Below, one piece after another: positions 1-11,963 of a stretch of 64,000 nucleotides of DNA. The stretch is taken from contig NW_026570266.1 of NCBI RefSeq assembly GCF_019649055.1, positions 558,001-622,000 on the forward strand. Direction: 5' to 3'. Under the pieces are notes generated by a model. That model was not told the DNA's origin. It searched no databases and was given only the letters and a program-made list of their open reading frames with translations. Source of the DNA: Paramacrobiotus metropolitanus (lineage: Eukaryota > Tardigrada > Eutardigrada > Parachela > Macrobiotidae). The stretch's first letter is position 1; each line of letters starts with the position of its first letter. The translations under genes and the position numbers were made by a program.

Positions 1-35
1 CACGAGCAAATCTATTTATATTCGCTCATATACGG

Positions 36-185
36 GTGCGTGCTATAAACGCCCATCCTTGTTTCGTTGCGTCGTGACCTAATTTTCGACCATATAGACG
101 GGCCACGGCTATAAACGCCTGCCCTTGTCCGTGCCCTCTGTCTCTATTGTAATCGTGTCGTCATCCAGGTGCGCCTATAAACGGT
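36..185 (+). repeat. Triplicated TATAAACG block
   Basis: Three copies of a CTATAAACG core preceded by GTGC/GCC-like context occur near 47, 110 and 172, about 63 bases apart. The unit is degenerate between the cores. The core resembles a TATA box, so this could be a repeated promoter-like block or simply a decayed minisatellite. A good donor (gacg|gtaagt) follows at about 370, so a 5' untranslated exon between 190 and 370 is possible, but I see no coding sequence attached to it. Confidence 0.4.
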
Positions 186-399
186 CCCTGTTGGTTTAAT
201 TCTTTCAATCAAGCCCTAAACATCTGACGATTTTAATGATGAATTGTTTGGAAAGTCGCGTAATTAAAAAAAAAAAACTGCTTCATGCTCAATAGCAAAC
301 TTGTGTTCCACCGGTCGAGCTCGCCTGTTGGTAGTCTACCATCATCACTGCTGCACAGTGCTTCTGACGGTAAGTATTTTGTTTATTTTAAAACGTGAA

Positions 400-1890
400 A
401 TTTGTTTTTAAAAAAAAATGTATATTTCGTGCGCATATCGCGGTATTGGAAAAATGGGTGTCCCTTCCTTAGTACGGGTATAACAAAGTTTTTGTTCTGA
501 AGTCATGCATTGTTTGTTGTTCTGATGATATTGGTTTGGACTTAACTCTGGTTAGCGAATAATTTTTTTGTAAAGCAGCAGATTACGACAGTACATTTCT
601 CGACGTGATTTAATCTTTTTGTACTTGTTTCGTTAATTTATATGTCATAGTGTAAAGGCGTAAGTACATCTTTTCAATAATTCAAGAACAGAATCTTAAC
701 AGATAGTACTGCCACTTCCGTAATATTAACAGTATGCATCTTTTGTTATTTCTTGCCACTCTTTTGTTATTTCTTATTATAATTTTATTAGCAGCCAAAC
801 ATGTGTCACATCTTGTCACCTATTTTCCTTTTTTTTAATCTTGGTTTTGCCAGTCGATTATCTTTTTTAGCCGGTCGTACTATTCTCAGCAATTCTGTAT
901 AGCCAGAACAGGGAAGATCATTGCATTCGCTGGATATTCATTTTCCATTTGGCCCGATGAAGCACCTCTTGATTTTATTAGGAAAGTAACTTTGGCCCGA
1001 TTCTCTCCCCGCTCTATCTTTTCTCTTGTACACTCACCAGTTCTCATGTATCCATACATCCCCGTCGCATCACTTCATACAAACAGAGCACAGGTTCTCT
1101 CTTGCCCCTATCATCCTGTCTGCACTGCTGATCCTCATAACTCTGTCTTGCACTCATCACTCGAATTCACCCCATTGTAATGCGCTCGCTTTACGTAGTA
1201 TTGCTCTCGTGCCTTTGTCTCTCCCCATCTCATCCGCATTGTCTTCTTATCTCGCTCCAGTCATTGTCCTTCATGCGTCATTGTCGCAATATTACGCCAT
1301 TGACCGAACTACTATATACTTCATTGACCGAAAGATTGTCGCAAGGTTTATTTTGAAGGTGGCGTTTCTGGAATATTTGATTTGTATTTGCGGCAATTTT
1401 CAACAACTGAATCGTTAAATTAAATTAGCGCGTTATCTGAAAATTATAAAAGCATTTGTAAATATAAGTAGGGTTGCGTCAATGTGCGTTCAAGTTTTTC
1501 AGAACCAGAAGTTTGTAATGATTTTCAACTGGTGTACTGACGTCGTGGACATCGATATTACACTTCCTTTCCCAAGACCATTATGAACCTCGATGTCGCA
1601 TGTCTGCATGGACTAAGTGGTCATTCTTTAACGTCGGATGGATCGTCGGACGGATACAACAATTAACGTCGTACGTGGAACCGGACGGATACAGTAACTA
1701 TCGTCCTACGTGGAACGCTTCGGAATTCGGATCATATTTGCCCTATTTACCTCTTAATTTATTACTAATGTTTTCGAACTAAATCTACGTTTGTACTCCC
1801 AAAAAATCTGATCGTGATTTCTCTAATGTTTTGCAAGCTTTGAATTTTCTTTTGTATATGTTTTTGTTTGTTGTTCCTGAAAACATTCTG
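400..1890. other. AT-rich non-coding stretch
   Basis: No ORF here has plausible exon borders or family resemblance. The open frames at 992-1418 overlap each other and look like chance. The right-hand part (1560-1900) may be the degraded 3' end of a retrotransposon, because it leads into the polypurine tract described next. Confidence 0.4.
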
Positions 1891-1901
1891 TTTTCAGTTT
1901 G

Positions 1902-2220
1902 GTAAGAGGGGAGTGTAACGGGGATTCCTGTCTCATGTATTAGTATGTACGAGTATGTGCTTGGTTGTCCCGCCTCTTGTATTTCCTGTTCCTGTACGAG
2001 CGGTTCTGTATATATAGCGTTGTATTTCCTGTGGTATCTTCAGTCGTTGGGTTAGCAATATTTCGAGCAGTATCAGCCGGTTCCGTTGCCCGTTATAGCT
2101 CATCATCTTGGGCTAAGAGGAAAGGCGAGACGCAGAAGGATGGCGCGTGTCTGGCGTTCATTACCGCGATAAGCTATCGATAAGCTATTTCTTCGCTGCT
2201 ACACACGCGGCTGCATCGGG
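1902..2220 (+). mobile_element. LTR-like fragment (3' end of LTR retrotransposon)
   Basis: A polypurine run (gtaagaggggag) is followed directly by TGTAACGG at 1914, the usual junction between internal region and 3' LTR in Ty3/Gypsy elements. A TATA-like tatatata lies near 2010, inside the proposed LTR. The right end is uncertain, possibly near the ACACA at about 2200. No matching 5' LTR, gag or pol is visible, so this would be a truncated tail. Confidence 0.4.
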
Positions 2221-2912
2221 AAAAGGTAACGTTCATGTCGTCTGGCGCGAGCGCGACGGCAGCTAAAAACGTATGCAGTCCGAGGTTGTCGGTACTGATA
2301 TTTTTGAGGCACTTAATTGTGCCATAGTTGTTGCGTTTTTCCACGGCGAGTTATCGGTACGCTGAACCTTGCTAACACTAGAAGTTTAATGAGGGCGAAG
2401 CATGCAGCGTGAATGCAAAATGTTTTGTGATCTACATACTGTAACCTTACAAGAACACTGGCCGATTGATTTATACAGTATTCAAGTACGAGTACTGCAT
2501 AAATCATACTGACGACTCGACGAGTAGTACGAGTACTGATTGATGTACTGATTTATGCAGTACTCGTATCTACTCGCACATTTACAAAAATCGTGACATT
2601 AGTTTTATGACTGTACTGTTGCAAATCCCAGTTACTAGCAAAACGTTTTGTCTTTAAACGCTGAAGTAAATCAAGACGGCTATGTTCTTACTAAGCAATC
2701 CAGAAATAATCCTGCAGTTATTATTAATTTTACAGACACGGAAGTAACGTCATCGAATGCAGATGCTTTCGCCTGAAGCCGAATAAATTCGGCTGCTCTG
2801 ACACACCGGTATTACATTGTGAAGTTAGGCGCTGTGTCAGCATATTTGGAAGGTTTAAACACAACGGTATTGAATGTTGCGGTTAACATTAGAAGAAAAC
2901 GTATGAGTCAAA

Positions 2913-3570
2913 ATGCAAAGAAACCCTCGCAAAACATCCATACTCTTTTCCCTGATACTCGTGGCAGTCTTGCCCAGAAAAACGTTCAGCTTGGATGATC
3001 CCTTTGCTCGACCAGAAGGTGAGGTGCTATAACATTTTCTTACAGAGTAAATTGCTCTAATAACTCAGAAACTAGAGTAAAAACGTCATAACTGAAACAG
3101 ATTAACCATCGTTTTTATTAGGCGGTTTTCTTTGCAAAAGTTGTAGTACAGAGTACTGACTGCTATTATTAACGAAGTAGTCTCCGTAATTATTGTACTC
3201 TTTGTAGTCTTGCTGCTTGTTGAGCGAGGAAGATGCAAAGACATACCGGAAGTGCGATAAAATCGACTGTCATGCTGAACAGACAACGGCTCTTTCCCCT
3301 GCTACCACGAAAGCTTTCCCGGATAAGCAGGCGCAGTGGGTTGATGCCGTTACGAAAACGTCCACTACAGTAGTCTCAAAATCGCGGAAACGTAAGGCTC
3401 GTTTCCCGACAACGACAACGGTGCCCACGAACACTACTGTGCCGACGTTAACACTGATAGTCCCTGTGGTCCTTCGTGGTATAATCCCAGGCAGTCAACT
3501 GCCTCCCGGCCGGTATCGTGCCAATGTTACTCTGTTTATTGATATCGACACTAGCCAATCAGCCGACTAA
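2913..3570 (+). CDS. Family A small secreted protein, copy 1
   Basis: Function unknown. Exon 1 (2913-3018) encodes a signal peptide starting MQRNPRKTSILF and ends at a gtgagg donor in phase 1. Exon 2 most likely starts at 3233 (aag|AT), which restores the frame and gives DAKTYRKC, matching the same motif in copies 2 and 3. The protein is about 147 aa, with two close cysteines, a Thr/Val-rich middle and a C-terminal YRANVTLFID stretch shared with copy 3. The acceptor at 3233 has a poor polypyrimidine tract. The tag at 3207, equivalent to the one copy 2 uses, would break the frame here, so the exon border is the weak point. An AATAAA lies at 3699. The 5' flank (acagacacggaagta near 2735) is repeated before copy 2. 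Confidence 0.55.
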
Positions 3571-3698
3571 ATTTGTCCTTATTTTTGCCTTGATCTGGTT
3601 TCTAAGAGGAGAAGTACTTTATTGGTATACACCGAGCATCACCTGGTGTCACCATCTCTTTCAAGTCATGACGAAACTCTGTGCCGAATCTGCCGATC

Positions 3699-3704
3699 AA
3701 TAAA
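3699..3704 (+). terminator. Polyadenylation signal AATAAA
   Basis: An AATAAA hexamer lies about 130 bases after the stop of family A copy 1 on the same strand. Confidence 0.5.
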
Positions 3705-4019
3705 GTACAGCGACGAAATATCTACCTACTGTAGCTAGCAAAGCAGCTTTTCAAAATCGATGATCGGTTTATTATTATATATTCAGTATCGTGCATTACA
3801 CGAAGACATTCGACAGTGATGTGGCACTCGTTACCATCTCGTCGACCTTCGAAAACCAAATCGCAAGAATAATAGTAAGAAAATTCGCCAAGTGCCTGAT
3901 ATGTTATATATTTAGCGAATTTACACGAAACTGACTGACTGCATGAAAGTCTTTTCATGGTTGACCAATAGAAGTTTTTGGCGTAGACTACAACTTACTC
4001 AAATATTTTGTACGGTACC

Positions 4020-4180
4020 GACCAGCTAAATAATCGATTTTACCATTTAAACGTGATTCGTGGTGTGGTTCCAAAGGACGGCTTCTTTGGTACCGCATAG
4101 TACCAGTCCATATCAAGACGCACTCGACTGTAAACATGGGACAAAAGCAGCTTGGTATGGACTGGCGGTGCGGCTCCATC
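4020..4180. repeat. Dispersed repeat, copy 1 of 2
   Basis: This block resembles 16575-16745. Shared blocks include an ATCGATTT/CCGATTT stretch, then taccagtccat followed about 50-70 bases on by the partly inverted tggtatggactgg. The facing accagtcc/ggactggt halves suggest a small non-autonomous DNA element. Confidence 0.5.
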
Positions 4181-5324
4181 GTGTACCCATTATGAAAAGT
4201 TAATAGCTACAGCCTTTGTACAGGTACATTTCCGCACAACGGCATAAGCACGAAATGCTTGTGAATTTCAATAAATAACTGAAGCAATCGGTAGACTGAT
4301 ATTCTATTTATGGAACTTCGCGGCACCTATTAAATCCCTTTTATGCGTCTTAAGGGATTTGGCCCGGTACATAGCACCGAATTCAGCTTACTGTAGCAGC
4401 TCACTTCATTCGCTTGTATACGGTAACGACACTTTTCTTACGAGCAGTGTCCGTTTAAATGAGACGGGCTACGGTGTAATGATCATCTTGGATCAAGCGG
4501 GAATTAGATCCTCGGGTATCCAAGCTTCCAAGTGCAGATAAACTAGCAAGTCATATGGATTCTAGCCTGAAACAGACAATCTTTGCGTGAGTTCATACGG
4601 CTCACAGTGATATCTTAGAAATAGTGTACCGCAGTTACTGCAGCTTTTCGTTATACCTTGTAACGGTTGCATGTCGTCAGCGATACTGTCAAGACTTGAA
4701 GGTGGCGGTGATACGTACTGTATCTTTAATGTTAACCCGCCACTGAGGGCGCACATATCCAACTGATTGTTGTCAACAGGACTACAAGGGCATTACAGCT
4801 ATCGCAGTTGCCATGCCAGACGGACAATTGCAACACACAGAGGTCACAGCACATAACAGATTCTCGTGGCATCATGTCCACTACACTTACTATACCACAG
4901 ATACGACGGCTGCACAACATGTCGTTACGACATGTAGATAATATAAAACTGTATATAATAAACGTCGGTATGACATGTAGGTACATGTCATGTCGAAGCC
5001 GATGACAGATGCCACAGACCCCGGCGACGAGAGGTGGGAAGATCTGTCGTACTCAAAACTACGTACAGCGTTGCAGTGCATGTTCGCCATCTTACCATGA
5101 TATGCCTGCCGTATTCAGCCTAATTCAAGTACATTTAATTCTGCTGTAATTATTGGAGTGATACACAGACACGGAAGTACCGGCATCGAATGCAGATAAA
5201 CTGCCTGAAGGCGATCCCACCAAAGCTGCTCTAACAGACGGCTGTGCGTTTTGAACGCTGCATTAATTTAACAGCAAAAGTATTGCTGCACTGCTAATAA
5301 CAAAATTGCTGACAACAATCCACG

Positions 5325-6206
5325 ATGCAAAGAGACCCTGTCAAATTATCCTTACTCTTTTCTGTGGTAGCGATATCCGTGGCATTCCTCTCACGACGAA
5401 CAGGCGGCGTCGACACAAGCTCTGTTTTCACTGCACCAGAGGGTAAGATACTCCAGTTTCATGTGTTACTCCAGACAGTGTTATTCACGAGTCACCACCA
5501 AGGGCGCCTTTTGAATAGTATTACATGCAGCAAACAAACAAATATTTTTCTTTCACTTTACAGAATCACTATTGGCCGCGTTTGTAATAAGCGCCAATTT
5601 TCTCACCTTGTCTTGTTCGGCCACCATTTCCTAATAATTAAATAAATACGCTCTGTTATTGCTTTTTCATAGACGCCCAGTTATTTTCTCTCTGGGTCTG
5701 TTTTCGTGGAACCCCTGTTTTTATGATGGCTTATTTCAGAGCTGATAATTCTGTCGGACAGACTGATATTGTTGCAGGAGCTGTCAACAAGTGCCTATTA
5801 GTTATTATTGTATTATTTTGCTATATTCGGCATTCGCTGTTATCTTCATGATTTTTTATTTGTAGTCTGGTGCTGTCTGCTGAGCCCATACGATGCGCAG
5901 ACGTACAAGTTGTGCGCTACAATCGAATGCCCTGATTCACCAAGACGGGCTCCTTTCGTAGATACTACTGAAACATTACACCAGAAGCACGCACAATCGG
6001 TTGGCGCCGATTCGGAAACGTCCACTACGGCAGCAAAATCACGAAAGCGTAGCACCCGTCGTCTTCCGCCATGACAGATACGCCCACGAGCACGGTCCCG
6101 CCAACTCTAACACTCGCAGTGCCTGTGACACTTCCGGGCGTAATCCACGCCAGTCCATATCATACCAATTTTACTCCACTTGTTAACATCGACAATCAAC
6201 CAACTA
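5325..6206 (+). pseudogene. Family A copy 2, frameshifted
   Basis: Exon 1 (5325-5442) encodes a signal peptide starting MQRDPVKLSLLF and ends at gtaaga. Exon 2 starts at 5866 (tttgtag|TC) and carries YDAQTYKLC, the family motif. The reading frame meets TGA at 6072-6074. The sequence after it still resembles copy 1 (Thr/Pro-rich, then a valine-rich tract) but in another frame, so a one-base indel near 6068 probably truncated the protein. It could also be a genuine shorter isoform or an assembly error. AATAAA follows at 6314. The 5' flank from about 5165 is homologous to that of copy 1, so a whole transcription unit was duplicated in tandem. Confidence 0.5.
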
Positions 6207-6337
6207 AAGTTATCTGCTTGTCTTGATTTGATTTTCAGTGAGGTAAACTGCGTGGCGAACGCTCATTGGGTGATTAAGCGTTAATACGTCAGAATTTCAG
6301 CGTAATCCTGAGCAATAAATTAATAAAATCCAAGTAA

Positions 6338-6455
6338 TTCAGCTTAAGATATGTACATTCAGCTTAAGATATGTAAGTATATTCGGCAAGATTTTCATAT
6401 ATGTATATAACAGTATATTCAGCTTAAGATATGGCTTTAGCTTAGATATGTACAT
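6338..6455. repeat. Short tandem repeat, TTCAGCTTAAGATATG unit
   Basis: The motif ttcagcttaagatatg occurs at least three times, followed by a degenerate version (tagcttagatatgtacat). No gene is associated with it. Confidence 0.7.
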
Positions 6456-7289
6456 TGTACACAAATCAATGGCCCACACAATTCATCGCCATTCAGTGCA
6501 ACACGGGTTAGGTTGGTGTACAACGCAGTCAAACACTGTCTTTCTCTTGGGACACTGATTGCAAAACTACAGTAAATTTTGTCAAGGCATTTAGGTATTT
6601 CTGTCAAAGACCCAGTGAGGCATTTCCTTTGCCAAAAAACTGGTTCTCGCACCTTTCCGAGTTTAAACAATTTCTAGAGTAAATGGTGTACAAGTCGTAC
6701 ATCTTTTACTTGAGTTTAAGTACAGATACTGTTCTACAGTCGTCATGGCCACCGGAAATGGCAGATGACATTTCGCGACTGGCAAGCGGTAAAATGGAAA
6801 TTTTCGAAAATGGGAAACATCTAGGAATTTTTCTGCCATCAAGAAATTTTTTAGACGAAATAGATCTCTTTGAAACTTTGCGCAGGATAAGTGGTAGTCG
6901 CACGAAATATGCGGCACGAATTGTCTGTAGTTGGCGTAACAGATTAAGACACTCCTTATGTTATCGCCAAGGAGTTTTCGTCTTGTGCCTTTGCCAAAAG
7001 AAATCTTTGGATCAAAGTCGTCTTGTCTACTATTCACTCGCGTCTTGTCTACTCACTATTACTTGTCTACTACGTCGTACGTAGCAGCATCAGAAGCTGC
7101 GGAATCTACAGCAGATGCCGCGGATACCCGATAGAGGTGTCTCTACTTATGCGGAACATAGCCGTTCTCGTAGTGATTAGTACATTCTGAATCCCTTTAC
7201 TCGTACTTGCTATTATTCCTTCTACTTTCTAGAATGTTCTCTGTTGTTTTGAGTTAAGTCTGGTTTTCTACGCGGACATGCCTTGCGCC

Positions 7290-7791
7290 TATATAAATCC
7301 GTGTGTGGCAGCATTTTTGCATCAGATCGTAAGTGTCATTCTGAGTTTTGCAGTGGTCGGAGATCGTCTGTTAAATTTATTGTCGGAGATGCATTTTCTC
7401 GTTTGCGCTGATTCGTAGACTTGGCTATGCCACATTAAGATTATTAGCTCAGCTCTGTTGTTGAGCAATAGATTATTACGGTCATTATTCCTATCGTACC
7501 GATCTCTCCGTCACTTGTAGCTCACTGATCGACACTTTTTCCGACCAGTCGCCTTGGACACTATGGGAAGTTGTGGCGGCAGTACTTATCAGTTCATTAG
7601 TGAAGTTGGCCGGACCATTACTGAACAAACAGGAAAAGCGCGCGCTACTGAATTTTTTGTGGCGGCGTATAAGTGTAAAAACCAGCGTGGGAACGCTCCT
7701 TCTGCTTTGAGAACGGTTGGGTGTTCTAGAGAACTGGAAGAATTAATCTACCTGTTCTAATCCATGGTTTCGTAAGCTCTGGGGGAATAAA
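7290..7791 (+). CDS. Putative short TATA-driven transcription unit, 68-aa ORF
   Basis: A TATATAAA box lies at 7290, an ORF of 68 aa at 7554-7760 starts MDTMGSCGGSTYQF, and an AATAAA lies at 7786, so the pieces of a small polymerase II unit are in order. The product is not recognised and has no signal peptide. The layout also fits a solo LTR or a short retroelement, because a TATA box, short ORF and AATAAA within 500 bases is typical of one. Confidence 0.3.
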
Positions 7792-7837
7792 GTTGTCTTG
7801 ACTTGTCTTGACTCGTCTTGTCTTATCTACCGGTAGG

Positions 7838-7962
7838 TTGATAAGACGGTAAAAAATGTACTCTCAAGAAGACGGTAAAAAGGTTGATAAGACGGTAAAA
7901 AATGTACTCTAAAAAATGTAAGACGGTAAAAAATCTACCGGTAAAAAATGTACTCTAGGCTC
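7838..7962. repeat. Tandem repeat of AAGACGGTAAAAAATGTACTCT
   Basis: Four to five imperfect copies of an aagacggtaaaaaatgtactct unit follow TTGAC/TCTTG-rich sequence. This is a local minisatellite without coding potential. Confidence 0.75.
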
Positions 7963-8428
7963 TAGACCACTCTAGGTATTCCCAGTCTCTTAGTCTGAGG
8001 GCGAAAATGTTGAAAACCGAAAGCAATAAGGACACACAACATTTTGTCCAAGTTTTTTGAGCATCTTGTGCAGGCAAAAACGCTGCACGGTGCGAACGAA
8101 AAACCGAGGGAAAAAATGACAGAAGAATGTGAGTATTTTATTGTGCTAGCACAATGCTAGAACGCAGTGAACCGTAGAATCTTCGTGAGAGAACTCCACA
8201 GCAAGTTAGCAACAACAAAACAGGAAATAATATGATTGAATTATTTCGGACACAAATTGTTCAACGAAAAAAAAATGGGACAAGACAATACATGCAGTTC
8301 ATTATATTAATAAACTAGTGCAGGATCTGCGATATGCTCTGCTTCAAAGTGCAGTGGAAAAAATATTCTGCTGCCGTTACATATTAGCGTCAGCTATTAA
8401 TCGCACATCCGCGCTGCGAACACCCATA

Positions 8429-9563
8429 CTAACTGTTGTTACAACTGTACAACTGGGAGAGCTTCGCAACATCTGACGGGCTGAGATTTGAGCTTTTTCC
8501 GAGTGGAGTCCGGGACAGAAGTGGAACAACGGTGGGAAACAATTTGTCGATTGCATACTCGTTGATTCCACAATGCAACACGGAAAGGTAATCATAAGGC
8601 AGTCCAAAGGTTGGACCAGCATGTTTCTCAAATTCCGATCGATGGTCTACAAAAATATTGACATTCATTGTTAGAGACATAATACGTCGACAGAGGGAGG
8701 TTTGTCTCTATCCGGTGTTGCATTTCCTTTACTCTAAAAACGGTGTGATAATTTCACTTTGTGTTTTAGCAATGCAAAATTAACCATCATCAGAAAAATT
8801 AAAACACGATTTCAGAAAAGGTATTTTCCTGGAAATAAAAATTTAGTGCATGCATACATATGTGTACTTCGACAGCAGAATTTAAATCGAACAAACTGTA
8901 GGAGCAGAATCATAGAAAAACGGCCGGTCACACAAAAACCATTAGGCCCGGCCACACAAGAAAAGCAAAAAAATATGGGCTGGGTCACTTGTAATCAATT
9001 TGAAAGTGGGCAAACGTAACCTTAATGGGCTTAACCGTAAACGTGGTTCATTATGGGGATTGCGCATTGGCGATGGCAGTATTGAGATGGGTACTCGTAA
9101 AACTTTGCAGGTGCGTATGACAATGGAAACTTTGCAAAGAAGACTATAAACAACTTGAGGCGCTCCAGCATTACATTGTACCTGGCAGTATATTGTCCGA
9201 GTTGACTACGATGTATTTATCGCGGTCCAGACGGGTGTGCTCATATGGAAGCCCCAATGTCCGAAGCAGATATCGTTGCACGCTACCACGATCTTTTAAA
9301 CATTCAGAGGTAAAAGTAATATCTTGCCGACCACCAACGCGCCCGAGTTGCGCCGAGCATCTAGTTAAGCAATCACATACATATTCGTCACAAGCGTTCC
9401 AACGGCATGTTATAACGCTGTGATCTTAACTGTTCGTCTTTGCCAAATGTGACGAAATCCTTCTCAGGCTTAACTTTTTTGCGTTCAGCGAATCGAACAC
9501 ACCCAGCAGTTAGTTCCTGTATGGCATCCATAGCCTGATGGATCTTCAGTATCTCCCATTTGT
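8429..9563 (-). CDS. Astacin-family (M12A) protein without zinc ligands, 5' incomplete
   Basis: Three minus-strand exons join in phase: 9563-9431, 9360-9182 and 8646-8429. Exon 1 gives an AMDAIQELTAGCVRF stretch, typical of the astacin N-lobe. Exon 2 gives GGRQDI and then the active-site region reading RYLLRTLGLPYEHTRLDRD. Exon 3 gives YDYLSVLHCG and LSPSDVAKLSQLYSC, the Met-turn and terminal cysteine region. In active astacins the centre is HExxHxxGxxHE. Here the three zinc histidines read as R, R and Y, the catalytic Glu as Y, and the Met of the Met-turn as L. The fold signature is kept but catalysis should be lost. Earlier exons (signal, propeptide) were not found. The 70-base intron 1 uses a weak gttaag donor. 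It is either a pseudoenzyme or a decaying gene with an accidentally open frame. Confidence 0.65.
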
Positions 9564-9758
9564 CTGATAAGACAAAAACAGGCAACGTGTAGAATATCAA
9601 ATAGCGGTATGAACAGTGTAGTCCTACATACAAGCTCAACGTGACAAGCTTTATTTACGTGTGCTCACTTTCTCGTCAGACTGGTACATAAATCATGATA
9701 AATGTGGTGAAATAGGGGCAAAACCAGACACGGTCCACAGTTCCCCAGTACTGCTGCA

Positions 9759-9861
9759 GTCACCCGGCCGGTGCTTCACGTTGTGGTTAAACATGGTGCT
9801 TATGTACCACGCCTGATGTAACCATATGTACTGCCGTAACGTTACACTCCATGCGGGTGAC
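9759..9861. repeat. Small dispersed inverted-repeat element, copy 1
   Basis: A block of about 100 bases bounded by gtcacccg and cgggtgac. A related block (gcttatgtaccacgcctgat, then tgtactgccg) occurs at 43291-43392. It looks like a short MITE-type element. Confidence 0.5.
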
Positions 9862-10177
9862 GTCAACTAGAACGGTGGACCGCGTTATTTTCGCCCCTTA
9901 TATAAAACGACCCTGGTCGCGTGTACCTTACCACAACCCTGCTAATTCCAGAATTACTTGGTTACTGATAATAATTATGTGCTGTGGTGACGTACATCTG
10001 TACGAAGCAGTCAGTATGAATACTGGCTGCCTCTACAATAAGTATTAAGTTGATGTAACAGTAAACTATACATAATACAATCCTTCACAATAATACATAC
10101 AGTGTTATCATAACACATGCAGTATTATCATAATAATTATTATGTATGTGACCTATTTGTGCCAGCCTTTTGCAGGA

Positions 10178-10241
10178 ATGGTACAATATCACCTAAAGCT
10201 CGTTTTCCTACTGGGTTGTGCAATTTGTGCCGCTGTATTGA
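10178..10241 (+). CDS. Orphan signal-peptide exon
   Basis: ATG opens 21 codons (MVQYHLKLVFLLGCAICAAVL) that form a clean signal peptide, ending at a strong gtgagt donor in phase 1. I could not identify the partner exon. An acceptor near 10500 would give only a short tail. It may be the remains of a secreted-protein gene like those nearby. Confidence 0.3.
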
Positions 10242-10720
10242 GTGAGTAACAGGATGTACTGCCTGTACAAATGCCACAATGCAACATTACAATTTATAAA
10301 CTACAAACGCTCTGAAGTTTCAAATTAAAGCGAAAATATAAAGGCATCTACAAAATAGATGCTTTAAAGCAAGTACTGCATTATTTATGCCACGATTCAC
10401 AGCGGACGCTTGCATGTGGTGAGGCTCAAAGCAGCTTTTGTAGCTGCAATAGATACCGTACGCCTGCGCCACGTTATAATACGATTATAATTTTGGACAG
10501 ATTTTTGGCATGTTGTCCCTATATCTACCGGGACTACAGTACTCGTTCGTGATATCGTTACCTACAAAATTTGATACTCACCAGTCGTCATCAGAATTTA
10601 TAGGAACGGTTTTGTTAGGCCAGAGTAATCAGCTTCTCCGACAAAAGAGCGTTTGGAGCAGTTTCTTGAGTTGCACACGGGAAGCACGTGGAGTATTTGA
10701 AATTACAAGAGGAGTCCGAA

Positions 10721-11221
10721 TCAGTTAAATCGAAACCGCCAACCCTCCTGTGGCATATTCCATAGTCGTTCTGAGGCTTTTACATTCTCACACTGCAGTC
10801 CGCTGCAACACGGTGCGTAAATGGCAGGTCCGCACTTCTGTCCAGAGGAGGTGCACATCGCTGGACCGCGTGTTGTCGGCGAGGTGACATTAACTGCAAC
10901 GGTGGTGACTGGTATACCACTGGTATTGTCCGTTTCATCGTCGTCGTCATCTGGGCCATTGCGGGGTTGCGTGCACGTCCTGAATCCATTCTCATCAAGA
11001 TCAACATAGCGCGGTACCCGGGCAGCACGGTTTCAAACCCGGTCGCATTTGTCTCATGGAAACGACATCCGTCGGCAGCATTACTATTCCGGACCTGTGA
11101 ACGGAAACAGTTGACCAATTATGAAATGTTAAGAACTTCAAACCCCCGCAAATATTACGAATGGCCCAACACTTGCCGCAAAACGTACCATGTTGAAGAG
11201 TGCCACTAAAGCAACGATCAT
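10721..11221 (-). pseudogene. Cysteine-containing secreted-type protein, probably frameshifted
   Basis: Minus-strand exon 1 (11221-11189) encodes a short hydrophobic start MIVALVALFNM and ends at gtacgt. Exon 2 starts at 11094 after a good acceptor (ccgttcacag). The downstream half reads cleanly in one frame to the stop at 10721-10723: an acidic DDDDE run, a Thr-rich linker, then CTSSGQKC followed by CC and C, a spacing like half of a cystine-knot module. The upstream part is open only in other frames. The change falls near 11003-11010, so a small indel has probably broken the gene. The product is unrecognised; cystine-knot membership is an inference from spacing only. Confidence 0.4.
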
Positions 11222-11543
11222 CCCAAGTAACGACCCGAACGTATGTACATGTCTTCCGCTCCCGTTGCACCGAGCAGTAGCCATTGACGTAAGCAATTTG
11301 TTGCCCAGGCAATCGAAATGGACAAATTATTTTCGAAAAGCACATCAAAATGTTGATCTACAGTACGTCCAGGGCAGATCAGCAACGCATTTTATAGGGC
11401 ACATTTCTCACTGATCAGCAAAGTTACTTTGTAAAATCGCATGACTGCACAGCTAAACGAGCCGGACTAAAACGCACATGGACACCAGACAAGAACTACT
11501 GTACAGTAATGCATATAACAGAATCACCGACGCCTGAAGTGGT

Positions 11544-11963
11544 TTGGAGAATTTTAAATTCTGCTTACAAGTACAACAGCAAAAGTCAGCAATACTAGGA
11601 GCTCTCGACAAGCAAAAGAATGTCAGGACTCCGTGTAAACAAAAGTGTTTACTGGGAGCACTTAATAAAATCATGCGTGGCATACTTCCCCAACATACCA
11701 CGCTGCTGGACGTCGTGTGGTTCGTCGCAAAATTCTTTGCGAGGAAGTTCAGGTATGGATACCTCAAGAAATACCTATCTATGATACTACACATGAAGAG
11801 CAAAATTACTCACAACTCACAAGTGACAAATACAGTACTATATACCAAATATAATATTTTCAGTAAAAAGAATTATGACAGGAGAAACCAACTCTACGCA
11901 AAGAAAAACTGTTTTCCAATCATTTATGTTTATAATACTTTTTTATATTCTGCACACTGTTAA
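11544..11963 (+). other. Unassigned 139-codon open frame
   Basis: An AT-rich open frame with a lysine-rich product and no recognised motif. The opposite strand is also open over much of it. No promoter, splice sites or relatives are seen. It may be a relic of a mobile element or chance. Confidence 0.2.

Noticed and set aside
6437-7084. Overlapping frames of 77-133 codons on both strands
   Set aside because: Both strands are equally open, with no motif, splice context or codon signal to choose between them.
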